Below, one piece after another: positions 27,667 through 35,760 of a stretch of 64,000 bases of DNA (position 1 is the first letter of the stretch; the number at the start of each line of letters is the position of its first letter). The notes below the pieces were generated by a model, which had not been told where the DNA came from, did not search any database, and saw only the letters and a list, made by a program, of their open reading frames with translations. This DNA comes from Planctomycetota bacterium (GTDB taxonomy: Bacteria > Planctomycetota > Brocadiia > JAADGH01). The position numbers and the translations under genes are program-made. The stretch covers positions 12,440 to 76,439 of the forward strand of contig JAADGH010000061.1 of assembly GCA_013152475.1 (NCBI GenBank), in the 5' to 3' direction.

Positions 27667-27780
27667 CCCGAACACGCGGGGCTTCCCGATGAATTCCCTT
27701 TCATCATATTCTGCGGATGGCCAGAGCGGCGCAACGGGCGCCATCATTCGTCGTTAGTCATTACCAATCCGGCATTTCCA

Positions 27781-27810
27781 TTGACAATCCCCCCTGCTTT
27801 CCGATACGAT
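27781..27810 (+). promoter_or_regulatory. Sigma70-type promoter for the WecA-like/O-antigen ligase operon
   Basis: TTGACA (27781-27786), 18-base spacer, TACGAT (27805-27810). The TTG here could be mistaken for a start codon, but it is better read as the -35 box, with translation from GTG 27847. Confidence 0.6.
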
Positions 27811-27846
27811 CAGCAATGGAATCGGACCTTCCCCTCAGGTAAGACC

Positions 27847-28932
27847 GTGAAACTGATCGGACTGGCCATTTTCGCAGTTTCGTTTTTGCTTACTCTGATC
27901 CTCACGCCCATCGTGCGCAAACTCGCCCCCCGCCTGGGCCTGGTCGATCGGCCCGCCGAGCGCAAGATGCACGCCGAGCCCATGCCCATGGGCGGGGGCA
28001 TCGCCATCTTCGTCGGCGTCGCCACACCGATCCTAATCGGTCTGCTCGTCACGCTGTTCCTGGCGATGGGCCTTGCCCCGCCCGGCGCGCCCGAGATCGT
28101 CCGCGAGCAGCTCCCTCTGCTCAAGGCCGCCGTCCCAAAGGTTGCCGCGCTTCTCATCGGCGGCGCAGTCATCTTCACCATCGGTATTCTCGACGACCGA
28201 AAGGGCCTGGGCGTTCCGGTGCGGTTCGCCATCGAGATCGCCGCTGCGCTGCTGCTCGTTCTCTGCGGCATGAACATCACCCTCTTCATCGAAAACCCGA
28301 TCGTCTGCGCGCTCATCACCATCGCCTGGGTCGTCGGCATCACGAATGCCTTCAACTTCTTGGACAATATGGACGGCCTGAGCACGGGCACGGCCCTGAT
28401 CCTCTCGTGCATCTTCTTCGTTGTTGCCGTCCAAACGCAGCAGTTCTTCGTCGCCGCCCTCCTGCTCACCATCATTGGCGCGACGGCGGCGTTCCTCTTG
28501 TTTAACTTTCCCCCCGCAAAGATCTTCATGGGCGACGCCGGCGCCCTCTTCATCGGCTATATGCTCGCCGCCGCCGCGGTGGTATTCACGTTCTATGTCG
28601 AGGGATCGCCTCTGTTTCCGGTGTGTGTGCCGCTTCTCGTCTTCTGCGTGCCGCTGTTCGACGCGATATCCGTCATCGCAATCCGCCTGCACGAGGGCCG
28701 CAGCCCTTTCCAGGCCGACAAAAAACACTTCTCCCACCGCCTGGTCGCCCTCGGCATGACGCCGCGCCAGGCCGTGCTGACCATCTACCTCATCACCTTC
28801 GCCACCGGTATCACGGCCACGCTCCTCTATCGCACCAGCACCACCGGCGCGCTCATCATTCTCATCCAGGTCCTGGCCGTCATGGCGGTTATCGTCCTAT
28901 TGGAGAAGGCGGCGGGAGGCAAGACAAGTTGA
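27847..28932 (+). CDS. Undecaprenyl-phosphate sugar-1-phosphate transferase (WecA/TagO/MraY family)
   Basis: A 361-residue polytopic inner-membrane enzyme that moves a sugar-1-phosphate, usually GlcNAc-1-P, from its UDP form to undecaprenyl phosphate, starting O-antigen or other surface glycan. Family motifs are LVDRPAERKMHAEPMPMGGG (~36-55), FNFLDNMDGLS (~170-180, Mg-binding Asp pair), FMGDAGALFIGYML (~220) and DKKHFSHRLVALG (~285), the WecA HxxH-type loop. About ten membrane segments are visible. GTG 27847 follows AGGTAAG. It overlaps the ligase gene by TTGA, indicating coupling. MraY is less likely given the loop and the missing mur context. Confidence 0.9.
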   Translation: MKLIGLAIFAVSFLLTLILTPIVRKLAPRLGLVDRPAERKMHAEPMPMGGGIAIFVGVATPILIGLLVTLFLAMGLAPPGAPEIVREQLPLLKAAVPKVAALLIGGAVIFTIGILDDRKGLGVPVRFAIEIAAALLLVLCGMNITLFIENPIVCALITIAWVVGITNAFNFLDNMDGLSTGTALILSCIFFVVAVQTQQFFVAALLLTIIGATAAFLLFNFPPAKIFMGDAGALFIGYMLAAAAVVFTFYVEGSPLFPVCVPLLVFCVPLFDAISVIAIRLHEGRSPFQADKKHFSHRLVALGMTPRQAVLTIYLITFATGITATLLYRTSTTGALIILIQVLAVMAVIVLLEKAAGGKTS

Positions 28933-31100
28933 CGGACCCGAAGCGCGATTCCCTGATCCGTGCCCTCGACCTTGCCATCCTCTGTCTCGTAATTTTCAGT
29001 GTTTCACTGCGGCCCCTCGTCTGCGGCGAGGGAGTCCGCCTCACCTTTCTGGGGATGGTCGAAGCGCCGGTCGCCAATCTATTGGTCAGTCTGCCGTTTC
29101 TCTTCGCCTTTTTTCTGTGGCTCGCCCGAATGGCCCTGAAGGCCGAGCTGCGCCTGACCCGGACGGGCATAGGCATCCCCATCCTTCTGTTCGTGATCTT
29201 TGTCGTGCGGTCGATGTTCATCTCGCACTACGAATGGCGCAGCGCGATGACGGCCATGGACTGGATCGGCCAGGTCCTCCTGTTCTATCTGCTCGTTAAT
29301 GTCCTGGACGACCGCCGGAAGACGGGGCTGGTCGTCGCGTGTCTTGTGGCCACGATCACCGTGGTTGCGATCCAGGGACTGCACCAGCGCATGATCGGCT
29401 TTCCCGAGACGCTGAGGGCCTACCACGACGACCCCGCCGGAACGATGCGCTCCGCCGGTGTGGCCCCCGAGAACGAGGCCGACTTCCGCTCCCGGCTCGA
29501 GACGTTCCGCGTCTACGGCACGTTCCTCCTGCCCACCCTCTTTGCCGGGTTTCTGGCCCTCGTCATCCCACCGCTCATCGGGCTGTTCATCGACCGAATG
29601 AAGCGAGGGAACAGGACGATCCCCATCGCCCTCGGCGCCGTCATCGTCCTCCAACTGATCGCCCTCTTCCTGACAAAATCGAAAGGCGGCTGGATCACAC
29701 TTGCCATGGGACTGTTTCTCTTCACGGCGCTCTGGGGCAGGCGGTTCGTGTGGACACACCCAAAATGGGTTGCCGTGGGCGTGGCTCTGTTCATCGTCGT
29801 GTTCGGGGCCGCCCAGTGGATGGGCAAGCTCCCGCCGGCATGGCGCTACCTCGATTCCCTCACGGTTCGGGCGCAGTACTGGCGCGCGGGAATCGAGATG
29901 ATCGAAGACCATCCGGTCTCCGGCATCGGCCTGAACGAGTTCGGCGACCTCTACACGGCCTACAAACGGCCCGCGGACGACGAGACGCAGATGGCCCACA
30001 ACAACTACATCCAACTCTGGGCCGAGACGGGGATCTTCGGGCTGCTCGCCTTCTGCGCCGTTTGGGGTATCTTCCTGGCTCGGCATTTTCCGCGGGGCGG
30101 CGCCGGCGGCGGCGTGAAATCGCTCGACGTCGCCGGCGGGCGGACGGACATGGAGCTGACCATGATCGGTCTGATTGCCGGGATCGTCTCCGTCGCCCTC
30201 GCCGCCGGGCGGTTCTTCTCCCTGCCTATGGGACTGGGCGGGATCTTGGTCGCGCTGTTGGGGTGGGTCGCGGCATTTCTGTTGGTCTTCGCGGGTGCGA
30301 ATACCTTCGGCGCCATGACCTGCCGCGGCATCTGGATCGGCGTGGTCTGCTTTCTGATCCACAGCCTCGTCGATTTTGACTTATACGAACCGGGCGTGGC
30401 GCAGACGCTCTGGACGCTGGCCGCGATCGCCGTCGCAACGGCTCCGGGCCGGAAACAACTCGTGCGTCCGCTCGGGCAGCCGGGACAGGTCGCCTTGGCG
30501 GTGGGGGCGCTGGTGAGTGCGATTGCCGTCGTCGCGTGCCTGTGGCCGCCCGTCCTGCTGAGCGGCGTGCACTTCGCCAACGGCCGGGCGCTGCTGGAGG
30601 ATGTTCCACCGAAGCCGGGCAAAGCGGTGGCGCAGTTGCGGAAGGCGGCGAAGCTCTGCCCCGGCAACGCGGCCCCGCAGGAGTGGCTCGCCATCATCTT
30701 CCGGGACATCTGGAAGAACGGCGTGCTGACGTTCGACGGCGAGTCGACGCTCAGCCAGGCCATCGAGCATTACAAGCGGGCCATCGAGATCAATCCGCGC
30801 AAGGCGGCATACCACTTCGAGCTGGCGGAGCTCTACCGCGAAAGCGCCACCAACCGGGCGGAGCAGGAGCTCGCCGTGAAGGAGTACGAGACGGCGATCA
30901 ACCACTTCCCCGTCAAGCCGATCTACCTCGCCCGCCTCGGCTCGCTCTACGAGCTGCTCAAGCGCCCCCGCGCCGTCATCGAAGATACCTACCGCCGCGC
31001 CCTCGACATGGACCGCCGCGCCGGCCGGCGCTACAACAAGCTGCCCGACCGCATGCGCCGAAAGATCGAGGGGTGGCTGGGCGAAGAGAATGACGAATGA
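28929..31100 (+). CDS. O-antigen ligase-like (Wzy_C/WaaL) polytopic protein with C-terminal TPR domain
   Basis: A 723-residue inner-membrane protein with a dozen or so membrane segments up to ~540 and a large periplasmic loop containing AHNNYIQLWAETGIFG (~358-373), the signature of the PF04932 ligase/polymerase family. The C-terminal ~170 residues are tetratricopeptide-like helices (AIEHYKRAIEINPRKAAYHFELAELY). Such proteins attach undecaprenyl-linked glycan to lipid A or to proteins; the TPR tail favours a protein partner or the protein O-ligase type. The start is TTG 28929 in a TTGA overlap with the WecA-like stop, with GGGAGG nine bases upstream. A terminator hairpin in a dispersed repeat follows at 31134-31158. 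Confidence 0.85.
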   Translation: MTDPKRDSLIRALDLAILCLVIFSVSLRPLVCGEGVRLTFLGMVEAPVANLLVSLPFLFAFFLWLARMALKAELRLTRTGIGIPILLFVIFVVRSMFISHYEWRSAMTAMDWIGQVLLFYLLVNVLDDRRKTGLVVACLVATITVVAIQGLHQRMIGFPETLRAYHDDPAGTMRSAGVAPENEADFRSRLETFRVYGTFLLPTLFAGFLALVIPPLIGLFIDRMKRGNRTIPIALGAVIVLQLIALFLTKSKGGWITLAMGLFLFTALWGRRFVWTHPKWVAVGVALFIVVFGAAQWMGKLPPAWRYLDSLTVRAQYWRAGIEMIEDHPVSGIGLNEFGDLYTAYKRPADDETQMAHNNYIQLWAETGIFGLLAFCAVWGIFLARHFPRGGAGGGVKSLDVAGGRTDMELTMIGLIAGIVSVALAAGRFFSLPMGLGGILVALLGWVAAFLLVFAGANTFGAMTCRGIWIGVVCFLIHSLVDFDLYEPGVAQTLWTLAAIAVATAPGRKQLVRPLGQPGQVALAVGALVSAIAVVACLWPPVLLSGVHFANGRALLEDVPPKPGKAVAQLRKAAKLCPGNAAPQEWLAIIFRDIWKNGVLTFDGESTLSQAIEHYKRAIEINPRKAAYHFELAELYRESATNRAEQELAVKEYETAINHFPVKPIYLARLGSLYELLKRPRAVIEDTYRRALDMDRRAGRRYNKLPDRMRRKIEGWLGEENDE

Positions 31101-31104
31101 CTGA

Positions 31105-31175
31105 GAGCCTATCCGAAAACCGGGCGTTTGCAGCCGCACCCTTTACGGGTGCGGTTTTGCCGCAGGCATAAGGCC
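31105..31175 (+). repeat. Dispersed palindromic repeat (GAGCCTATCC family), copy A
   Basis: It starts four bases after the ligase stop codon with GAGCCTATCCGAAAA and continues through GCAGCCGCACCC and GGGTGCGG to GCAGGCATAAGGCC. It matches the reverse strand of the full copy at 49994-50092 over ~70 bases and lacks the far terminal repeat. A further inverted pair, CCAAACACT (31174-31182) and AGTGTTTGG (31234-31242), lies just beyond. Confidence 0.8.
31134..31158 (+). terminator. Intrinsic terminator carried by the dispersed repeat
   Basis: CCGCACCC (31134-31141), five-base loop, GGGTGCGG (31147-31154) and TTTT: an eight-pair GC-rich stem with a short U-run, 33 bases after the O-antigen ligase stop. 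Confidence 0.6.
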
Positions 31176-31288
31176 AAACACTGAAGGAAGACATGGCGCC
31201 GCATTTCGCTCATGTGGGCGGGGCCGGGGCGTAAGTGTTTGGTCTCCATAACCCTACAACGAATCTTCCCCGCCGCAGCCAAATTCTC

Positions 31289-31317
31289 TTGAACAAACCC
31301 CGGAAAGGTGGTAGATT
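31289..31317 (+). promoter_or_regulatory. Sigma70-type promoter for guaB
   Basis: TTGAAC (31289-31294), 17-base spacer, TAGATT (31312-31317). Transcription would start near 31324, at the left arm of the inverted repeat at 31322-31354. Confidence 0.5.
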
Positions 31318-31321
31318 AGCT

Positions 31322-31354
31322 TGGCAAGTTAGATAATACAAATCCTACTTGCCA
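31322..31354 (+). promoter_or_regulatory. Inverted repeat in the guaB leader (candidate operator or RNA hairpin)
   Basis: TGGCAAGT (31322-31329) and ACTTGCCA (31347-31354) are perfect eight-base inverted arms with a 17-base AT-rich loop. They lie between the promoter and the ribosome site (GGGGAGA, 31356-31362). I do not recognise it as a known riboswitch or PurR site. Confidence 0.4.
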
Positions 31355-31367
31355 CGGGGAGATACAA

Positions 31368-32876
31368 ATGCGATCACGCGGAGACGGAATAGCCGCCAAG
31401 GACTTCTTCGAGTCCGGCGAAGGGGGCATCACCTACGACGATTTCATCCTGCTGCCCGGTCATATCGACTTCGACGTCCAGGACGTCAGCCTGGAGACCC
31501 ATCTGACGCGCAGCATCCGAATCAAAAGCCCCGTCGTCAGCTCGCCCATGGACACGGTGACGGAATCCGACATGGCCATCGCCATGGCCCTCCTGGGCGG
31601 GATCGGGATCATCCACTACAACAACACCGTCGAGGAGCAAGTCCGCCAGGTGCGCCGGACGAAGCGCTTCGAGAACGGCTTCATCACCGACCCCCTCTGC
31701 CTCGGCCCCGACAACGCCATCGCCGACATCGACCGAATCAAAGAGGAGCACGGCTTCTCCGGCATACCCATCACGGAGGACGGTGAGCTCGGCTCAAAAC
31801 TGGTCGGCCTCGTGACGGCCCGGGACATCGACTTCGAGCCGAATCGAAAGAAGAAACTCCGCGACGTAATGACCACGGATGTCGTCACCGCCCCGGACGG
31901 TGTGACCCTCGAGAAGGCGAACGAGATCCTTCGCAAGAGCAAGAAGGGCAAGTTGCCCATCGTGGACAAGCAGGGACGGCTCGTGTCGCTCATCTGCCGG
32001 ACGGACCTCCTGACGAACAAGGACTACCCCGAGGCGTCGAAGAGCAAGGACAAGCAGCTCCTGGTCGGCGCGGCCATCTCCACACGCGAGGATGCGAAGG
32101 AGCGCCTTGCCGCGCTGGCCGAGGCGGGGGTGGACGTGGTAGTGATCGACTCATCCCAGGGCGATTCGGTCTACCAGGTCAACATGATCAAGCATGTCAA
32201 GAAGGCCCATCCAGAGGTGGAGGTCATCGCGGGCAACGTCGTCACTCCGCGGCAATGCGAACAGCTCATCAAGGCCGGCTGCGACGCGCTGCGCGTCGGC
32301 ATGGGGCCAGGCTCGATCTGCATCACGCAGGAGACCATGGCTGTGGGCCGCGCGCAGGCGACGGCGGTCTACTACTGCGCCAAGTACGCCCGGCGGAACA
32401 AAGTCCCGATCGTCGCCGACGGAGGCGTCCGGAGCATCGGCCACATCACCAAGGCGCTGGCCATCGGCGCGAGCACGGTGATGATGGGCAACATGCTGGC
32501 CGGCACGAGCGAGGCGCCCGGGGACTACTTCTACGAGAACGGCGTCCGCGTGAAGAAGTATCGCGGCATGGCGTCCATCGAGGCCATGGACGCCGGCGGC
32601 GCGAAGCGCTACTTTTCCGAGGACGATCGGATCAAGGTGGCCCAGGGCGTGGCCGGGACGGTGGTGGACAAGGGGTCGCTGCAGAACTACCTGCCCTACC
32701 TCATGATGGGCCTGAAACATGCCTTCCAGGACCTCGGCTGCCGCGACTTGAAGACGCTCCACAGGGTGCTCTACAGCGGGCGGCTCCGGTTCGAGGCGAG
32801 AACGCAGTCCGCCCAGGCCGAGGGGGGCGTGCGCTCGCTGGTGTCCTACACCCCGCCGCCGGAAGGAAGAAAGTAG
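31368..32876 (+). CDS. guaB: IMP dehydrogenase, eukaryote-type
   Basis: A 502-residue cytosolic enzyme that oxidises IMP to XMP with NAD+, the first committed step to GMP. The active loop [12 protein letters not shown] (~311-322) holds catalytic Cys318, [13 protein letters not shown] is the flap region, and two CBS domains sit at ~105-225. The sequence follows the eukaryotic pattern: LTYNDF-like [33 protein letters not shown] rather than the common bacterial [42 protein letters not shown], and the tail [14 protein letters not shown]. The start has GGGGAGA seven bases upstream. Confidence 0.95.
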   Translation: MRSRGDGIAAKDFFESGEGGITYDDFILLPGHIDFDVQDVSLETHLTRSIRIKSPVVSSPMDTVTESDMAIAMALLGGIGIIHYNNTVEEQVRQVRRTKRFENGFITDPLCLGPDNAIADIDRIKEEHGFSGIPITEDGELGSKLVGLVTARDIDFEPNRKKKLRDVMTTDVVTAPDGVTLEKANEILRKSKKGKLPIVDKQGRLVSLICRTDLLTNKDYPEASKSKDKQLLVGAAISTREDAKERLAALAEAGVDVVVIDSSQGDSVYQVNMIKHVKKAHPEVEVIAGNVVTPRQCEQLIKAGCDALRVGMGPGSICITQETMAVGRAQATAVYYCAKYARRNKVPIVADGGVRSIGHITKALAIGASTVMMGNMLAGTSEAPGDYFYENGVRVKKYRGMASIEAMDAGGAKRYFSEDDRIKVAQGVAGTVVDKGSLQNYLPYLMMGLKHAFQDLGCRDLKTLHRVLYSGRLRFEARTQSAQAEGGVRSLVSYTPPPEGRK

Positions 32877-32910
32877 CAACGGACGAAGCGCCTCCGCCAC
32901 AGGCCCCGCG

Positions 32911-35559
32911 TCAGTTTCTCCCGCCTTCGATGAAGAACATCTTTGTCTCGCCCTTTTGAAGGTCGAGGTCGAACCGGGTGACGTCCTTTGCAATCGGTTC
33001 CGTCGTAATGGCGTCGATCACTGTGCATCTGCCCGGAAGGAAGATCGTCTTCTTCCCCGCCTCCGATGCCTGAATGGACAGAAAACGGCCGTTCGTGGCG
33101 AGAACATCATCGCTGTCCGCCCAGACATGCGCGCCGGCGTCGCGGGCGATGGCGCGAAAAATCTTGGCGGGCAGGCGTGTGGGCCCGCAGAAGACCGACG
33201 TCCAGTCGCCGTGGCGCTTCACCACGAGAGCCGCCGCGTTCTTGGCCGCGTGGTAGCGTGCGATCACAGCCATGTTCTTCTGGGGCTCGATGGCAGCAAA
33301 GACCGTCTCGATCTGGTTCTTGTCCTGTGGGCCAAAGACCTCGCCGGCCTTCAGGTTCTTGCCGATCCCGTCTCCCGACGCGGCAATGGTCGCATCGGGG
33401 ACGAGACTCGTCGGCAGACGCATAAACCGGATGCCCGTCAGCGCCTCCATGTTTTTGAGGTCGAGCCCGTTTTCCGAGATGATGCCCGGCGCGTAGAACC
33501 ATAGAGCCGTCTTGCCATCGTGTTGAACGATGCGCCGGACGGCCTCGCGCCGGTCCTTGGCCATGTGGAAGGCATTGAGGAAGATGTAGAGCTTCGCGTC
33601 AGGGACATCGCCGGCGACGAGGTCGTCCAGCAGGTACATGCCGAAGGGCACGCCCATGCGGTAGAGGTCCATGCGGATGCGAGAGATCAGCTCGCGGGTG
33701 ATGCTCGGCGAGGGCTTGAGATAGAACGCGCTCTTTTCATCGATGATGACGGCGACCTCGGTCTTGTATTGTGTGCCGCGATCAAGCCCCTCGTCGTAGA
33801 TATGCCGGAGCTTGGCGATGTCGTCCCAGAGGTTCTTCGAGTCGAGCCAGCCCAACCCGGGCAGGTCCATCCACCATGTCGCCGCGCGGCGGACAAAGAT
33901 ATGGGCGAAGTTGCGCTGGTGCACCCACCACGTTTGCTCCGGCTTGCCGACACGGCCATGCCAGGCGGGGTCGGACTTGTGCGTGTTTGCCGGAGAGAGG
34001 TGCGTCCGGGTGTCGTCCTCGTTGAGCCACAACTTGCCATGGATCTGGACAGAATCGACGGGCGACATGAAAGCGCCGATGCCGCCCAGGCCGCGGTCGC
34101 CGTAGGAGATGGGCGAGCAGAGGATGTCGACGTCCGGGCAGTTCAACATCCGGCGCAGGCCGTAGTGGCCGCTGTAGGGCGCGCCGGCCCAGAGCGGGCC
34201 GAATTCAAAGAGGTAGCCGTAGAAAAACACGACGCACTTCCTGCGGTTCGACGCCTCCTTTATCGCCCGGGCAAACATCTCCAGCGGCTCGACCATGGCG
34301 ACCTGCATGTACTCCGTGAAGTCGATGACCTTCCGCTGCTTCACCGGGTCGCGGAAGGAACCAGCCAACGCCTCCAGCCGTTCGTTCTTCGTGGGAACAT
34401 CGACGGCGTCGAAGCCCTTGAGCCTTGCTCCCCAGACCCGGTTGAGTGCCGCGATGTCGCCGGCGTATTTTCTCCGCAGCCACTTCCGGAAGCCCTTCTT
34501 CATGGCCGGGCTGAATCCACAGAGTTTTCGCTTCCACGAATCCTTATAAAACCACTCCCCCGTGTTCTGGCCGGTGGGATGGTAGCCGAGGACGTGGTCG
34601 CCGTAGTTTTCCTCGAGATACTCCACGAGGCGGCGTAAGTTGGCCGCAGCGTCGCGCCGCCACTTCTCCGAGGCCACGCTCGAATACCCGCGCTCGCCGG
34701 TGTCGTAGAGCATGCACTCGTCGGGGTTCTTCTGTTTCCACCAAGCCGGGGCCTCCATGCCGATCCGGGGGATGAGCATGCCCTTGGGATCGTGCTTGAC
34801 GAACTTCTCCATCGTCCGGTCCACCCCGCTGAAGTTCGGCGCCGCCCCCGGCTTCGGCCAGGGCATGCGCACGCCGAAGGAGTGGATGTGGATGCCTGCA
34901 CCGGCGGCCAACTCGATCTCGTGCCAGGCCTTGGGCGGCTGGACCGCGTACTGCGTCCACGGCTCCCCCTGATGGACGGCGAGGAAGTCCACCTTCCGCG
35001 GCGCGGACGCCTTCATCCGGGCGGAGATGGTGTAGGTCTTGCCCTGCTCGACCGTGTGGCCGGTCTGGTAGATATGGACATGAAAGATGTTGTTGCCCGG
35101 TTTCTTGACGTCGAAGTGCAGCGCACCGTTCTCGACGTTGACGGTTGCCTCGACGCCGGCGTCCTTCTTGATATAGGTGCGCCATTCCTTTTCAAAGGCA
35201 TCCTGCCCCTCCTGAAAGTCGCCTTCGCGGAGCATGTTCTTCCCGTCAGGCGCGCACACGAACTTCACATCGTCCACCCACAGGTCGCCCTTGTCCAGGC
35301 CGGAACGGACATGGATGGCCACGCCGCCCTTGTCGGTGCCGGGCGACGTAAAGGTCAGTTTGTATTCCTTCCAATCGCCCGACACGGTGAACTCGCTCGG
35401 GGCCGAGCGCATGGTGGCGTAAAGGACAAGAGGCGAGGCGAGCTTCCCGTTGACAAGAAGTTTCGGCGTCGCCTTGTCCATCTTGACTTTCGTTTCCAGA
35501 CAGGACGTCATAAGCAGACAACCAATCATCGCTGCCGTCAGCATCACTCGGTTCGCCAT
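32911..35559 (-). CDS. Lipoprotein glycoside hydrolase, GH42-like, with N-terminal jelly-roll domain
   Basis: An 882-residue lipoprotein. MANRVMLTAAMIGCLLMTSCLE has a lipobox ending at Cys20, and ATG 35559 follows AAAGGAG at five bases. Residues ~35-240 are carbohydrate-binding-like (LWVDDVKFVC; FHVHIYQTGHTVEQGKTYT). From ~270 a GH42-type barrel appears: YHPTGQNTGEWFYKDSWKRKL and FRKWLRRKYAGDIAALNRVWG (~355-390) are close to the beta-galactosidase pattern, with Glu in TGEWF as acid/base candidate. A Rossmann-like GATase1 region (~640-800, VAVIIDEKSAF, YIFLNAFHMAKD) and a C-terminal beta domain follow. It is a second enzyme of the same general kind as the one at 9915-13694, but smaller and lipid-anchored. 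Substrate unknown. Confidence 0.75.
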   Translation of the reverse strand: MANRVMLTAAMIGCLLMTSCLETKVKMDKATPKLLVNGKLASPLVLYATMRSAPSEFTVSGDWKEYKLTFTSPGTDKGGVAIHVRSGLDKGDLWVDDVKFVCAPDGKNMLREGDFQEGQDAFEKEWRTYIKKDAGVEATVNVENGALHFDVKKPGNNIFHVHIYQTGHTVEQGKTYTISARMKASAPRKVDFLAVHQGEPWTQYAVQPPKAWHEIELAAGAGIHIHSFGVRMPWPKPGAAPNFSGVDRTMEKFVKHDPKGMLIPRIGMEAPAWWKQKNPDECMLYDTGERGYSSVASEKWRRDAAANLRRLVEYLEENYGDHVLGYHPTGQNTGEWFYKDSWKRKLCGFSPAMKKGFRKWLRRKYAGDIAALNRVWGARLKGFDAVDVPTKNERLEALAGSFRDPVKQRKVIDFTEYMQVAMVEPLEMFARAIKEASNRRKCVVFFYGYLFEFGPLWAGAPYSGHYGLRRMLNCPDVDILCSPISYGDRGLGGIGAFMSPVDSVQIHGKLWLNEDDTRTHLSPANTHKSDPAWHGRVGKPEQTWWVHQRNFAHIFVRRAATWWMDLPGLGWLDSKNLWDDIAKLRHIYDEGLDRGTQYKTEVAVIIDEKSAFYLKPSPSITRELISRIRMDLYRMGVPFGMYLLDDLVAGDVPDAKLYIFLNAFHMAKDRREAVRRIVQHDGKTALWFYAPGIISENGLDLKNMEALTGIRFMRLPTSLVPDATIAASGDGIGKNLKAGEVFGPQDKNQIETVFAAIEPQKNMAVIARYHAAKNAAALVVKRHGDWTSVFCGPTRLPAKIFRAIARDAGAHVWADSDDVLATNGRFLSIQASEAGKKTIFLPGRCTVIDAITTEPIAKDVTRFDLDLQKGETKMFFIEGGRN

Positions 35560-35562
35560 TTT

Positions 35563-35740
35563 ACTCCTTTGTAGCCATTTAGCCAATTGTTGTGATGAGC
35601 GTTAAGCAGTGTCATTCCCGCGAAAGCGGGAATCCAGGCCCTCGATTGCTCGTGGATTCCCGCGTACGCGGGAATGACGCAATGACAATTACTCAGTCAC
35701 AGTTACCACACTCGGCTAAATGACTCCACTCCTTTTAGCC
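35563..35740. repeat. Intergenic insert with direct and inverted terminal repeats around a GCGGGAA palindrome pair
   Basis: ACTCCTTTGTAGCC (35563-35576) and ACTCCTTTTAGCC (35728-35740) are near-identical direct repeats. Just inside, ATTTAGCC (35577-35584) and GGCTAAAT (35714-35721) are inverted. The centre (35611-35678) holds GTCATTCCCGCG-AAAG-CGGGAATCCA and, inverted, TGGATTCCCGCG-TA-CGCGGGAATGAC, each a hairpin by itself. The core is the widespread TTCCCGCG/CGCGGGAA repetitive motif of many bacterial genomes. The left direct repeat contains the ribosome site of the lipoprotein gene at 35559. Confidence 0.7.
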
Positions 35741-35760
35741 GCCAAAGAAAACCGCAAAGG

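Noticed and set aside
27781-27846. TTG 27781 as start of the WecA-like protein
   Set aside because: This TTG is the first half of a TTGACA -35 box, and the extra residues are not membrane-like; GTG 27847 has a ribosome site.
28623-28928. Upstream extension of the O-antigen ligase frame
   Set aside because: It reads as His/Arg/Pro-rich antiphase translation of the WecA-like gene; TTG 28929 has GGGAGG and a coupling overlap.
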